NCBI RefSeq assembly: GCF_030817055.1
Contig: NZ_JAUSYV010000001.1
Span: 2,938,001-3,002,000, forward strand
Direction: 5' to 3'
DNA from: Bacillus sp. V2I10
Lineage (GTDB): Bacteria > Bacillota > Bacilli > Bacillales > Bacillaceae
DNA length: 64,000 bases
Made by a program: the position numbers and the translations under genes. Below, in pieces: positions 27,128-35,444 of the stretch. The number at the start of each line of letters is the position of its first letter. Positions within the stretch are counted from its first letter, which is position 1. Below the pieces are notes generated by a model, which was not told where the DNA came from, did not search any database, and saw nothing but the letters and a program-made list of their open reading frames with translations.

Positions 27128-27699
27128 TTACCTTTATCTCAGGCGGAGCACGGTCCGGGAAAAGCAGTTTAGCAGAAAGAATGGCATTGGACGCAGTTAG
27201 AGATAAGAAGCCATACTATATTGCAACTGCAGCTAAAGATACTGGAGAGGAAATGGCTGAGCGGATTGAGATGCATAGAAAGGACAGGGGAGAAACATGG
27301 GAAACCATTGAAGAACCCTATTATATTGATCAGGCACTTCATCTCCTTCCAAATAAAGCCGTCGTCATGATTGATTGCTTGACCGTCTGGACCAGCAGCT
27401 TAATGTTCAGTGAAAACCTGTCTCTAAAAAAGATTTTGAAGCGTTTCGATTGGACATTATCCACTGCCCGGAGAAAAGAACTCTCCCTTTTCATCGTCTC
27501 TAACGATGTAAATGAAGGAATTCCCATTCAAGACAGACATGTTGCAAACTACATAAGCTGTCTTGAAGAGTTACATAAAATCGCTGTCAGAGAAGCAGAC
27601 ACAGTACTTGAAGTAATCTGCGGAATACCAGTCCCCTGGAAGATCAATGGCGTCCTGAGCAAAAATGTTTCAATGATTTCATCTGGAGGACAAGTATGA
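27124..27699 (+). CDS. cobU: Adenosylcobinamide kinase / guanylyltransferase
   Basis: A bifunctional enzyme that phosphorylates adenosylcobinamide and then transfers GMP. It has the P-loop GGARSGKSS at the N-terminus and the guanylylation-region motif MHRKDRGETWETIEEP. The frame opens at 27,109, but the ATG at 27,124 overlaps the cobD stop as ATGA with GGAGA upstream, so I use it. 191 aa is a normal length. Confidence 0.93.
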   Translation: MITFISGGARSGKSSLAERMALDAVRDKKPYYIATAAKDTGEEMAERIEMHRKDRGETWETIEEPYYIDQALHLLPNKAVVMIDCLTVWTSSLMFSENLSLKKILKRFDWTLSTARRKELSLFIVSNDVNEGIPIQDRHVANYISCLEELHKIAVREADTVLEVICGIPVPWKINGVLSKNVSMISSGGQV

Positions 27700-28454
27700 A
27701 AAGTATGGTGTATGGAGCGATTCTTGCTCTGCAGTTTCTTACAAGGTTTCCTCTCCCGGTGAACTGCTCTATGGATCACAAAACCCTTAAGTGGGCCTTG
27801 CGGTTTTATCCATTTGCGGGTTTGGCAATAGGAGGAACACTGTATCTCATTTATTATTTATTGAATGGACTCCTGCCCCTTTATATACTCACACTGATTC
27901 TACTCACTCTGTGGGTTTTCCTGTCAGGAGGCCTCCATTTAGACGGTGTCATGGACGTGGCAGATGCCGTTGGTTCAAATGGGAGCACAGAAAAAAAGAT
28001 TGAGATTTTAAAAGATTCGCGCGTAGGGAGCTTTGCAGTGCTGAGCGTTATCTTTTTGCTGCTTTGGAAAAGTGTGCTGTTGTATGCAGTTTTAGATTCC
28101 AGTGAGAACGAACTGTTTATAATAGCCATCCCCATGATGGCCAGATTTCAGGCTTTATTGCAGCTTTTCATTTTTCACCCTTTCCAAAACAAGGGAATGG
28201 CGCATTACTGGAAACAGCATTTATCCATGCGGGACGTGATAATCGCTGCCTGCTGGCTTCTGCCATTTGCAATCACACAAGTAACGCTAATTATTTTGTT
28301 CAGCCTGCAAATCTGCTTTTCCTTTATCTTCGGAAAATGGGCTGTCAGACAGTTTCAGGGAGTAAACGGAGACACAGTCGGTGCTTCAATTGAGGGGGCT
28401 GAGTTATGGAATCTTGCCGTTCTTTACAGCTTATTTTTATTCGGCATAGTATGA
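27696..28454 (+). CDS. cobS: Adenosylcobinamide-GDP ribazoletransferase (cobalamin synthase)
   Basis: A membrane enzyme that joins the alpha-ribazole nucleotide to adenosylcobinamide-GDP, the last joining step of B12 synthesis. The 252-aa protein has FLTRFPLPV at the N-terminus, the acidic motif GGLHLDGVMDVADAVG and KDSRVGSFAV, then several hydrophobic spans. The ATG overlaps the cobU stop as ATGA with GGAGG upstream. Confidence 0.94.
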   Translation: MKSMVYGAILALQFLTRFPLPVNCSMDHKTLKWALRFYPFAGLAIGGTLYLIYYLLNGLLPLYILTLILLTLWVFLSGGLHLDGVMDVADAVGSNGSTEKKIEILKDSRVGSFAVLSVIFLLLWKSVLLYAVLDSSENELFIIAIPMMARFQALLQLFIFHPFQNKGMAHYWKQHLSMRDVIIAACWLLPFAITQVTLIILFSLQICFSFIFGKWAVRQFQGVNGDTVGASIEGAELWNLAVLYSLFLFGIV

Positions 28455-29026
28455 CAGAATGGAATAAAGCAAAACGATATTTAGGCCACACGGACCTTCC
28501 TGTACTAGAAGATTCGTTAATAGAGTACGAACCTCTTAAAAAATACATAATACATAATCATCCTGAAGCCGTTTATTCGAGCGATTTACTCCGGTGTCAG
28601 CAGACGGCAGCATTTTTGTTCCCAGAAGTGTCCATTATCAATGACCCGCGCTTGCGGGAAATCAGCTTTGGGGTATGGGAAGGCCTAACATATGAAGATC
28701 TGAAAAACGACCCGCATTATTCCTGCTGGCTCGATAATTGGGAGATAACCAGCGCGCCTGGCGGAGAAAGCGGCATGGCATTTCAAGAACGTGTTTCATC
28801 TTTCTTATCGGAAATCCTCAAATCGAACCTTAGAAGCGCAGCTATTATGACTCATGGAGGGGTTATTAGAAAAATCGTTTCTGACCTTGTTCATGGAGCC
28901 TCATTCTGGGACACTTCTGCGCCTTTTGGAAAAGCGCTCGTCCTTGAGTTAAAAGAAGAAGAAAGGAGGAATTGGAAATGCATCTCATTATCGGTGGAGC
29001 CTACTGCGGAAAAAGAGCCTTTGTGA
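28406..29026 (+). CDS. cobC: Alpha-ribazole phosphatase-type histidine phosphatase
   Basis: Predicted to dephosphorylate alpha-ribazole 5'-phosphate or the phosphorylated end product. The 206-aa histidine phosphatase has the catalytic motif IRHSMTEWN near residue 12, where the usual Gly after His is Ser, plus RYLGHTD, the Glu in REISFGVWEGLTY and the second His in MTHGGVIRKI. Its start (GAGGGG ribosome binding site) lies 49 bases inside cobS. Apart from the Gly-to-Ser change all key residues are present. Confidence 0.88.
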   Translation: MESCRSLQLIFIRHSMTEWNKAKRYLGHTDLPVLEDSLIEYEPLKKYIIHNHPEAVYSSDLLRCQQTAAFLFPEVSIINDPRLREISFGVWEGLTYEDLKNDPHYSCWLDNWEITSAPGGESGMAFQERVSSFLSEILKSNLRSAAIMTHGGVIRKIVSDLVHGASFWDTSAPFGKALVLELKEEERRNWKCISLSVEPTAEKEPL

Positions 29027-29385
29027 AAAGGAAGTGGCAAGATGCCTCGTGGATTTCAGCATATGAGGGGCAGCATTTGCTGCAATGGAAGGAAGAAAAT
29101 TCTTTGAAAGCACCGCTTGTTTTCGAAGGATTTGAACAATGGATAATGGAAGACAACCGGGATGCTTCCAAATTGAGAGAAGTCTACCGGATTTTTTTGA
29201 AAGAAGTACTGGAGCTTGAGAAGGAAGTCATTTTGATTATGCTGGAAACAGGAAAAGGCATCGTTCCCATTTCCGAAGAGGAACGGCGAATGAGAGACCT
29301 TTTAGGCTGGATTCAGCAGGATTCTGCAGCATTGTGCAATGACGTTTATCATGTTTGGCATGGAATGGCGAGAAAAATCAAATAA
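28978..29385 (+). CDS. Small CobU/CobP-like P-loop protein
   Basis: A 135-aa protein at the end of the B12 operon. The N-terminus LIIGGAYCGKRAFV resembles a CobU P-loop but lacks the usual GKS/T ending. The C-terminus (ETGKGIVPISEEERRMRDLLGWIQQ) keeps the CobU-type GxGIVP and ERxxRD motifs. It is shorter than CobU (about 190 aa). AAGGAGG lies 8 bases before the ATG at 28,978, inside the end of cobC. It may be a regulatory or degenerate paralog of CobU. Confidence 0.78.
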   Translation: MHLIIGGAYCGKRAFVKRKWQDASWISAYEGQHLLQWKEENSLKAPLVFEGFEQWIMEDNRDASKLREVYRIFLKEVLELEKEVILIMLETGKGIVPISEEERRMRDLLGWIQQDSAALCNDVYHVWHGMARKIK

Positions 29386-29393
29386 TCATTTAA

Positions 29394-29420
29394 AGAAAGG
29401 GCTGAGCCCTTTTTTTGTTT
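29394..29420 (+). terminator. Terminator of the cobalamin operon
   Basis: AAAGGGC and GCCCTTT are separated by TGA and followed by a T run. Confidence 0.85.
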
Positions 29421-29695
29421 TAAAAAAAGAAATATCTATTTGTTAATAGAATCGTATATAATTTACTCTGTAACTTCTCAGGATCTCTTTTTTTAAGAAA
29501 AAAGAAAGAGGGGTTTCAGGTAAAGGAACAGAATATAAATGACGAATGATTCTGGGAAATGACATTATAATTAGAAAGTGTCTGTTTTTTTCTAGGTCTG
29601 AATTGATATATGAAAGGGGAACATGTAAGATAAACGATTTTAAATTTATCGCATCACTAAAGTACTAATTTTAATAGCTGGAAAGGCTGATAAAA

Positions 29696-30976
29696 ATGGA
29701 AAAAAACATATCTGAAGCTTTGCCCGCGCAGAGTAAGTCTTCAGGAAACTTAATTAAAAACAGGATCGTGCTTGCGATCATGGGCTCTAACTTTTTGCTG
29801 CAGCTCGGCATCTGGATCAGAAACTTTGCCATATTATTATACGTAACTGATCTTACCAACAATGATCCAGTGTATGTATCCCTTATATCAATTGCAGAGT
29901 TCGCACCGATTTTTATTTTCTCTATTATCGGAGGAACATTTGCCGACAGGTGGAAGCCCAAACTCACCATGGTATGGTGTGACGTCCTTTCAGCGGTATC
30001 CATCTTTGTTGTTCTTTTAACTTTAATATACGGTTCTTGGCATGCTATTTTCTTTGCCACATTGGTTTCAGCGATCTTGTCGCAATTCTCGATGCCTTCT
30101 GCTATGAGACTGTTAAAGCAGCACGTACCAGAAGAGCAATTGCAATCCGCAATGGCTATTTTTCAATCCCTAATGGCTGTTTTTATGGTCATCGGACCAG
30201 TCATCGGGACACTTGTATACCAATCATACGGCATCTACACATCAATCATTGTAATGGGCATTATGTTCCTTCTATCAGCTGCCGTTTTAACCTTCCTTCC
30301 GCGTGATCTTGAAAAAGCCAAAACAGAGGAAGAAACAAGTTTCAAGAAAGAACTCGCAGACGGCTTCCGTTATGTTATCGGGAAAAAAGTTTTGACTACA
30401 ATGGGCGGTGTTTTTGCTGCCTGCGGTCTGGCAGTCGGGTTAATTTCTCCGCTGATGATTTTTATTACAATCGAAAATCTTGGATTGTCCAAGGATTATC
30501 TTCAGTGGCTGATCATGGCGAACGGAATTGGAATGCTTGCCGGCGGCGGTATTGTCATTGCCTTTTCTAAAAAAATCTCGCCTCAAAAGCTGCTCGCAAT
30601 AGGTATTTTTGCCAGCATGATCTTTACCATCAGCATCGGCTGGTCAACAAGCTTCCCGATTACTATTGCCCTTCAGCTGCTGAACGGATTCTTTTTCCCA
30701 TGCATACACATTGGAATCAATACTCTGATTCTTAAAAATACAGATGAATCCTTTGTCGGCCGTGTGAATGGTGTTCTTAATCCATTGTTTATGGGAATGA
30801 TGGTTGCCGGTATGTCACTCTCAGGCCTTCTCAAGGCTCCGCTTACTCTATCTGGCGTTTACACGGTTTCAGGAGTGTTGTTCTTATTAGGAACAATACT
30901 GATTCTCCCGCTATTTAAATTAAAAGAAAATACAATTGTTTCTCAGCAAGTTGTGAAAGTTGGAGAAGAAAGATAA
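29696..30976 (+). CDS. MFS efflux transporter (DHA3-type)
   Basis: A 426-aa membrane protein with about 12 hydrophobic spans. The loop between spans 2 and 3 reads GGTFADRWKPKLTM, as in drug:H+ antiporters of the DHA3 (macrolide/enterobactin exporter-like) group. The substrate is unknown. The 275-base leader upstream (29,421-29,695) contains no gene I can support. The gene has its own terminator. Confidence 0.85.
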   Translation: MEKNISEALPAQSKSSGNLIKNRIVLAIMGSNFLLQLGIWIRNFAILLYVTDLTNNDPVYVSLISIAEFAPIFIFSIIGGTFADRWKPKLTMVWCDVLSAVSIFVVLLTLIYGSWHAIFFATLVSAILSQFSMPSAMRLLKQHVPEEQLQSAMAIFQSLMAVFMVIGPVIGTLVYQSYGIYTSIIVMGIMFLLSAAVLTFLPRDLEKAKTEEETSFKKELADGFRYVIGKKVLTTMGGVFAACGLAVGLISPLMIFITIENLGLSKDYLQWLIMANGIGMLAGGGIVIAFSKKISPQKLLAIGIFASMIFTISIGWSTSFPITIALQLLNGFFFPCIHIGINTLILKNTDESFVGRVNGVLNPLFMGMMVAGMSLSGLLKAPLTLSGVYTVSGVLFLLGTILILPLFKLKENTIVSQQVVKVGEER

Positions 30977-30986
30977 CGTTTTAAAA

Positions 30987-31020
30987 AGAAAATGCTCCTG
31001 AAAATTCGGGGGTATTTTTT
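30987..31020 (+). terminator. Terminator of the MFS gene
   Basis: AAAATGCTCC pairs with GGGGGTATTTT with G-T pairs and is followed by TTTT. Confidence 0.7.
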
Positions 31021-31111
31021 ATGTGCTGAAAAAAAACTCATTTAAATTCAAATATCCCTTTACAAGAATATTCCTTTTAGGGTATATTAAAAACAGAAAG
31101 GAGAATGAATG

Positions 31112-31438
31112 ATGGGCATCAACATTACAGCAACTTTGCAAGCACTTGCAGAGCCCAATCGACAGCGAATTGTAGAATTATTGCGTGATGGTCCGCTTAC
31201 GGTGGGAGAAATTGCTGAACGGCTTCAGCTGCTTCAGCCGCAGACGTCCAAACATCTCCGTATTCTCAGTCAGTCAGGTCTTGTAGAGGCAGAGGCGGCT
31301 GCCAACAGGCGAATTTATAAGCTGCGGCCGCAGCCATTTCAGGATCTCGAAGGATGGCTAAATTCATTTCAGCGTCTCTGGCATGACAGATTTGACCGGC
31401 TTGATGACTATTTGCAGGAATTAAAGGATAGCGAGTAG
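31112..31438 (+). CDS. ArsR-family transcriptional regulator
   Basis: A 108-aa winged-helix regulator. The helix-turn-helix lies at GEIAERLQLLQPQTSKHLRILSQSG and is followed by the wing VEAEAAANRRIYKL. It lacks obvious metal-binding Cys clusters and resembles the SdpR/AHSA1-linked subgroup. AAAGGAG precedes two adjacent ATGs. The next gene (39 bases downstream) encodes an AHSA1-type protein, a common pairing in Bacillaceae, so it probably controls its own operon. Confidence 0.9.
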   Translation: MGINITATLQALAEPNRQRIVELLRDGPLTVGEIAERLQLLQPQTSKHLRILSQSGLVEAEAAANRRIYKLRPQPFQDLEGWLNSFQRLWHDRFDRLDDYLQELKDSE

Positions 31439-31477
31439 AATGACAAAGGGTAAAATAAAAATTTGGGAGGAATTAGG

Positions 31478-32002
31478 ATGTCAGCAAATAAAGGGATTGT
31501 AAACATGACTTCACGTGTTGAGGGAAAAGAACTTATAATGGAAAGAACGTTCAATGCACCAAGAGAGCTTGTTTTTAAAGCATTCTCTGATTCGAAACAT
31601 CTGGCCAGCTGGTGGGGGCCGCAAGGATGGAAAACAGAAAACAAAACGTTTGAATTTAAACCAGAGGGTGTTTGGCACTATTGCATGCGCTGCGAGGATA
31701 AAAACCAGGGAGACTTTTATGGTATGGAATCATGGGGCAAAGCTACCTACAAAGAAATTGTTGTCCCTGAAAAAATTGTCTATATCGATGTATTCTCCGA
31801 CAAAGACGGCAGCACATCAGATCAAATGCCTGAAATGATTATTACCATGCTGTTTGACGATCAGGGCGAAAAAACAAACCTCACGATCCGCTCCCAATTC
31901 TCTTCAGAAGAAGAATTGAAGAAAATCGTTGAAATGGGAGCCGTACAGGGTATGTCTTCTCAGTTTGACTGTTTGGATGAAGTTCTTGAGGAATTGAAAT
32001 AA
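31478..32002 (+). CDS. SRPBCC / AHSA1-domain protein
   Basis: A 174-aa START-like ligand-binding fold. The motif FNAPRELVFKAFSDSKHLASWWGP is the family hallmark and GVWHYCMRC is typical of the strand that follows. GGGAGG precedes the ATG at 31,478. The pair with the ArsR gene suggests a small-molecule response, but the ligand is unknown. Confidence 0.88.
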   Translation: MSANKGIVNMTSRVEGKELIMERTFNAPRELVFKAFSDSKHLASWWGPQGWKTENKTFEFKPEGVWHYCMRCEDKNQGDFYGMESWGKATYKEIVVPEKIVYIDVFSDKDGSTSDQMPEMIITMLFDDQGEKTNLTIRSQFSSEEELKKIVEMGAVQGMSSQFDCLDEVLEELK

Positions 32003-32011
32003 GAAGGTTAA

Positions 32012-32041
32012 GGAGAAGCTGTTCCGGCAGCTTCTTTTTAG
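32012..32041 (+). terminator. Terminator of the ArsR-AHSA1 operon
   Basis: AGAAGCTG and CAGCTTCT enclose TTCCGG and are followed by TTTTT. Confidence 0.9.
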
Positions 32042-32127
32042 TTATATGAAAATAAAATTGAATACCATTTAGAGTATGAAAAAACTCATGTATACTTAAA
32101 AGAAAAAAGATAAGGGAGAATTCAACA

Positions 32128-32910
32128 ATGAGGGAACAAATTCTGGAAGTCCTTAAAGAAATTGAAGAAACATATCAAGTGAAAATTCTTTATGCATGTG
32201 AATCCGGCAGCAGAGCCTGGGGGTTTCCTTCAAAAGACAGTGACTATGACGTAAGGTTTATCTATATACATAAAGCAGAGCACTACCTGAGCATTGATCC
32301 AATTGGAGTCGGCTCCAATCGTGATTTCATAGAACGTCCAATAAATGACCTCCTGGATGTTTCAGGCTGGGACCTGACTAAGGCACTTAAGCTTTTCCGA
32401 AAATCAAATCCGCCTTTAATGGAGTGGATGAAATCACCGATTGTTTATTATCAAGCTTATTCAGCAATTGATAAAATCGCTGATTTGCAATCAGAGGTAT
32501 TCACCCCGCATTCAGCTATTTATCACTACTTGAACATGGCGAGCAAGAACTACCGGGATTACCTGCAAGGGGATACCGTGAAAATTAAAAAATATTTCTA
32601 TGTGCTCCGGCCTTTACTTGCAGCACGATGGATTGAGTTAAAAGGAGAGTTTCCACCAATAGAATTTCAAATCCTATTAGAAGAAATGCTGCCGGATGGA
32701 TTATTGAAGAATGAAATATTAACTTTGCTTGAACGGAAGATGATGGGAGATGAATTAGATAGAGAACCTAAAATTGAAGTTATTAACGGGTTTTTAGATT
32801 CTGAAATCATTAGACTCAAAGAGTACGCAAAACAGTTGAACTTAAAGAAGGAAGATCCTACTTCTAAATTAAACGCAATTTTCAGGGGAACGCTTAAAGA
32901 GGTTTGGTGA
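32128..32910 (+). CDS. ycgL: Predicted nucleotidyltransferase (YcgL-like)
   Basis: A 260-aa protein of the polymerase-beta-type nucleotidyltransferase superfamily (COG3541). The active-site motif is GSRAWGFPSKDSDYDVRFIY, with the two Asp in SDYD. The later part is helical (HYLNMASKNYRDYL). Length equals B. subtilis YcgL. Substrate unknown. It is the last host gene before the transposon end. Confidence 0.88.
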   Translation: MREQILEVLKEIEETYQVKILYACESGSRAWGFPSKDSDYDVRFIYIHKAEHYLSIDPIGVGSNRDFIERPINDLLDVSGWDLTKALKLFRKSNPPLMEWMKSPIVYYQAYSAIDKIADLQSEVFTPHSAIYHYLNMASKNYRDYLQGDTVKIKKYFYVLRPLLAARWIELKGEFPPIEFQILLEEMLPDGLLKNEILTLLERKMMGDELDREPKIEVINGFLDSEIIRLKEYAKQLNLKKEDPTSKLNAIFRGTLKEVW

Positions 32911-32912
32911 AG

Positions 32913-32946
32913 AAACGCTTAGGATAATCTTTCCTGAGCGTTTTTA
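32913..32946 (+). terminator. Terminator of the ycgL-like gene
   Basis: AAACGCTTAGGA pairs with TCCTGAGCGTTT with one mismatch and is followed by T. The transposon inverted repeat begins 9 bases later. Confidence 0.85.
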
Positions 32947-32954
32947 TTATAGAT

Positions 32955-32992
32955 GGGGTACCGTCAGGAAAATGCGGATTTACAACGTTAAG
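32955..32992 (+). repeat. Left 38-bp Tn3-family inverted repeat
   Basis: It reads GGGGTACCGTCAGG... and ends ...TTTACAACGTTAAG. Exactly 38 bp, the usual Tn3 length, with the conserved GGGG start and CGTTAAG end. Confidence 0.92.
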
Positions 32993-33006
32993 GAATTTTC
33001 AATACT

Positions 33007-33052
33007 AAAAAGCCCAACTTCACCTTTAATTAATAGAGAAATTGGGCTTTTT
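33007..33052. terminator. Hairpin with flanking A and T runs near the transposon end
   Basis: AAAAAGCCCAA and TTGGGCTTTTT pair around an AT-rich loop. The same structure occurs in the right copy. Confidence 0.7.
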
Positions 33053-33056
33053 CATT

Positions 33057-33094
33057 AAAAACCACGCTTTGACATTGTCTAAAGCATGGTTTTT
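33057..33094 (-). terminator. Terminator of the DJ-1 gene
   Basis: On the minus strand AAACCATGCTTT pairs with AAAGCGTGGTTT (one G-T pair) and is followed by T-rich sequence, 41 bases past the DJ-1 stop codon. Confidence 0.75.
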
Positions 33095-33134
33095 ATTTAA
33101 ACTAATATAAATCTGCTAAGTTGATTTTTTTAGC

Positions 33135-33767
33135 TCATCTATTTATTGAATTCATTAACTGGAAGAAGTATTCAGGTTTATGAGTCTTATTTAGGTTATA
33201 CCATGAATGTAATGTATCTGGTGCAAATACATCTAATTTTTTAAATACTTCCATCGTAAATTCCAGAGGCGCAACCCCTGATGCAGTAACCAAATTCTCA
33301 CCAGATACCGCAGGTCTCATCTCATAATATTTTTCTCCTTTATAATTAGGGCAGACCATTTTAATATACTCTAAGTCATTGCTTGTGTGTTTTCTAGAGT
33401 CTAAGTATCCCATATTCGCAAGAGCCTCAGTTGCACCACAAATTGCAGCAACAATAGTGCCGAGCTTTAAGGCTTCGCCAATTTTTTTCATGATTGGTTG
33501 ATGAATAACTTCTCCCCAAGTAGTCCCTCCAGGCAAAACTAAAAGATCTTTACTCTCAAGAGTACACTCATCAAGGGAAATATCTGGTTTTATGCTCAGT
33601 CCCCCCATCGTAGTAATCATTTCTTTATTAGCTCCTACTGTAACTACTTTTAAAGGTACTATATCTTTTTTGAAATATCTTCCTGTGTTTAGTTCGGCAA
33701 TTAAATATCCATATTCCCAGTCTGACATTGTGTTAAATACATATAGATAAACTTTTTTTGTTTGCAT
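33135..33767 (-). CDS. DJ-1/PfpI-family glutamine-amidotransferase-like protein
   Basis: A 210-aa protein of the class I amidotransferase-like fold (YoaZ-type). The nucleophile elbow is AAICGATEALANMG with Cys near residue 110. The preceding strand LLVLPGGTTWG carries the conserved Gly pair. Members act as stress proteins, glyoxalases or deglycases, and the exact activity is not shown here. A 5'-truncated second copy lies at 61,123-61,413 at the other end of the island. Confidence 0.88.
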   Translation of the reverse strand: MQTKKVYLYVFNTMSDWEYGYLIAELNTGRYFKKDIVPLKVVTVGANKEMITTMGGLSIKPDISLDECTLESKDLLVLPGGTTWGEVIHQPIMKKIGEALKLGTIVAAICGATEALANMGYLDSRKHTSNDLEYIKMVCPNYKGEKYYEMRPAVSGENLVTASGVAPLEFTMEVFKKLDVFAPDTLHSWYNLNKTHKPEYFFQLMNSINR

Positions 33768-33808
33768 CCAATAACACTCCCAATCACAATTTATATAGCA
33801 ATTATAAT

Positions 33809-33843
33809 ATAACTTCCCTGACAGCTAACGTCAGGGAAGTTAT
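33809..33843. terminator. Perfect 14-bp hairpin between the DJ-1 and WYL genes
   Basis: ATAACTTCCCTGAC (33,809-33,822) and GTCAGGGAAGTTAT (33,830-33,843) are perfectly complementary and flanked by AT-rich sequence. It probably terminates the WYL-regulator transcript, with its right arm reaching the stop codon. Confidence 0.75.
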
Positions 33844-34805
33844 CATACTTGATGAAATTTTATTAATTCCGACAGAACTTCAATAAGTCTTTTCTTTAGA
33901 CTTATTGGCTCGATAATTTGAATAGATTTACCGTACGGTAAAAGTAAATAAGGTATATATGTATGTACTATATCTTTTTCAAGAAGGAAAACTGCTTGAT
34001 TTGAATTTCGTTCATGTAAATAATGTCCTAAAAACCAATGTTGGCAAACATCATTCAGCGTACTTTCATTTCCATTAATAACTAAAGAAGTAATCCCTTC
34101 CTTATCTTCTATAGTTGGAAGGAGGTTTTTCATAAAAAAGTCACGTGCTGAAAAATTTTCTGGCCGGTTAAACTTATTTTCGGTTAGCATTAGACTTTCA
34201 ATTCGATCTACTCTAAAACTACGGATATCATTCCTAAGATGACAAAATCCAATCACATACCACTTATTATTCCAATAGATAATTCTGTACGGATCGACCA
34301 ATCTATAATTTAATTGCTTTTCGCCACTTTTATGGTAAAGAATTTTTACTGAGTACCCGTCAGCTACAGCCTGCTCCAACTCCTTCAAAAAAGGTTCCAT
34401 AGAGAGTGAACTTAATCGACTTATTACTTCAAGACTAGTTAAATGTTGGTTTATCTTTGTTTCCTGCTCTTGATTTGAGTATTTACTTAGTTTTGAAATG
34501 GCCCTATTTATTGCTTCACCTCCATAATATCCGGCTTCTTCTGCAAAAACAGCAGCGTGAAATAGTGAAGTTTGCTCTTCAAAATCAAAAAAAAGAGGAG
34601 CCTCAATAAAATTGTTCAATAAAGTGTATCCACCGTTATGTCCTGGTTCTGAAATTATAGGTACGCCACTTGTTGAAATTGTATCAATATAACGATACAC
34701 AGTCCTTATATTCATCTCTAACTTTTCTGAAATTTGTTTTGCAGTAATTTTTTCACCTGAACGAAGCATCCATAGAATTGCTAACATATTGTCAATTTTA
34801 GGCAT
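33843..34805 (-). CDS. YafY-type HTH/WYL-domain regulator
   Basis: A 320-aa DNA-binding protein. The N-terminal winged helix (ITAKQISEKLEMNIRTVYRYIDTIS) is followed by GHNGGYTLL and a WYL domain containing KILYHKSGEKQLNYRLVDPYRI and the tell-tale NKWYVIGFCHLRNDIRSFRVDRI. GAGGTGG precedes the ATG. It lies upstream of the DJ-1 gene on the same strand, so it may regulate it. Confidence 0.9.
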   Translation of the reverse strand: MPKIDNMLAILWMLRSGEKITAKQISEKLEMNIRTVYRYIDTISTSGVPIISEPGHNGGYTLLNNFIEAPLFFDFEEQTSLFHAAVFAEEAGYYGGEAINRAISKLSKYSNQEQETKINQHLTSLEVISRLSSLSMEPFLKELEQAVADGYSVKILYHKSGEKQLNYRLVDPYRIIYWNNKWYVIGFCHLRNDIRSFRVDRIESLMLTENKFNRPENFSARDFFMKNLLPTIEDKEGITSLVINGNESTLNDVCQHWFLGHYLHERNSNQAVFLLEKDIVHTYIPYLLLPYGKSIQIIEPISLKKRLIEVLSELIKFHQV

Positions 34806-34868
34806 ATAATTCCACCTCTATATGGAATTTATTTTCTATTATATATTTCCGATTTTTGGTATATCTCA

Positions 34869-35444
34869 TCAAATGTTCCTTTCCGATAGCTTTCTATATA
34901 ATGAGGCCCTAGACACATTTGTGATTTCACAAATTTGATTTACAGTCATTTCTCCCTCTTTATAAAGCTTTACTGCATAATTCATTCCTGCATGATTTTT
35001 ATGGTACTTCTTTAACCGACCTTTAAACTTTCCTTCTTTCTTAGCCAGTTCAATCCCTTCACGCTGCCGCATACGGATAAGATCACGTTCTAATTGGTTT
35101 ACACCCGCCATAACAGTAATTAAGAATTGGCTGTAGGGATTATCTTCTGATAAATCTAGCCATGTATCTTTTAAGGATTTTAAATTTGCCTTTTTACTCC
35201 GTATGTTATCGATTAATTCAAATAAATCTTGTGTACTACGAGTAATCCGAGTTAAGTCCGTTACATAAATGATGTCACCTTCTTGTATATCCTCTAACAT
35301 TTTTTGAAGTTGCTCACGATCTTTTGTTGCTCCGGAAACTTTTTCTTCAAAAATAATATCCATTCCGATTACGTTCAGTTGCTGAAATTGCCTTGAAGGA
35401 TTCTGGCTAGTTGAACTGACACGTATATAACCGATTTTTCGCAA
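34869..35444 (-). CDS. tnpR: Tn3-family resolvase (serine recombinase TnpR)
   Basis: A 191-aa serine recombinase that resolves cointegrates. It begins RKIGYIRVSSTSQNPSRQ with the catalytic Ser in RVSS. The catalytic-domain motif TDLTRITRSTQDLFELI, the long E helix (MAGVNQLERDLIRMRQREG) and a C-terminal helix-turn-helix (MTVNQICEITNVSRASLYR) are intact. I use the TTG at 35,444 because GAGGTG lies before it. It is divergent from tnpA with the res region between. Confidence 0.9.
   Translation of the reverse strand: MRKIGYIRVSSTSQNPSRQFQQLNVIGMDIIFEEKVSGATKDREQLQKMLEDIQEGDIIYVTDLTRITRSTQDLFELIDNIRSKKANLKSLKDTWLDLSEDNPYSQFLITVMAGVNQLERDLIRMRQREGIELAKKEGKFKGRLKKYHKNHAGMNYAVKLYKEGEMTVNQICEITNVSRASLYRKLSERNI

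Larger units (their letters stand above)
32955..33428. repeat. Left copy of a large inverted repeat (partner 61,120-61,621)
   Basis: Starting at the IR, about 474 bases including two terminators and the last third of the DJ-1 gene recur in inverted orientation at the right end. The copies differ by scattered substitutions and a 28-base length difference, so the duplication is not recent. Confidence 0.9.
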
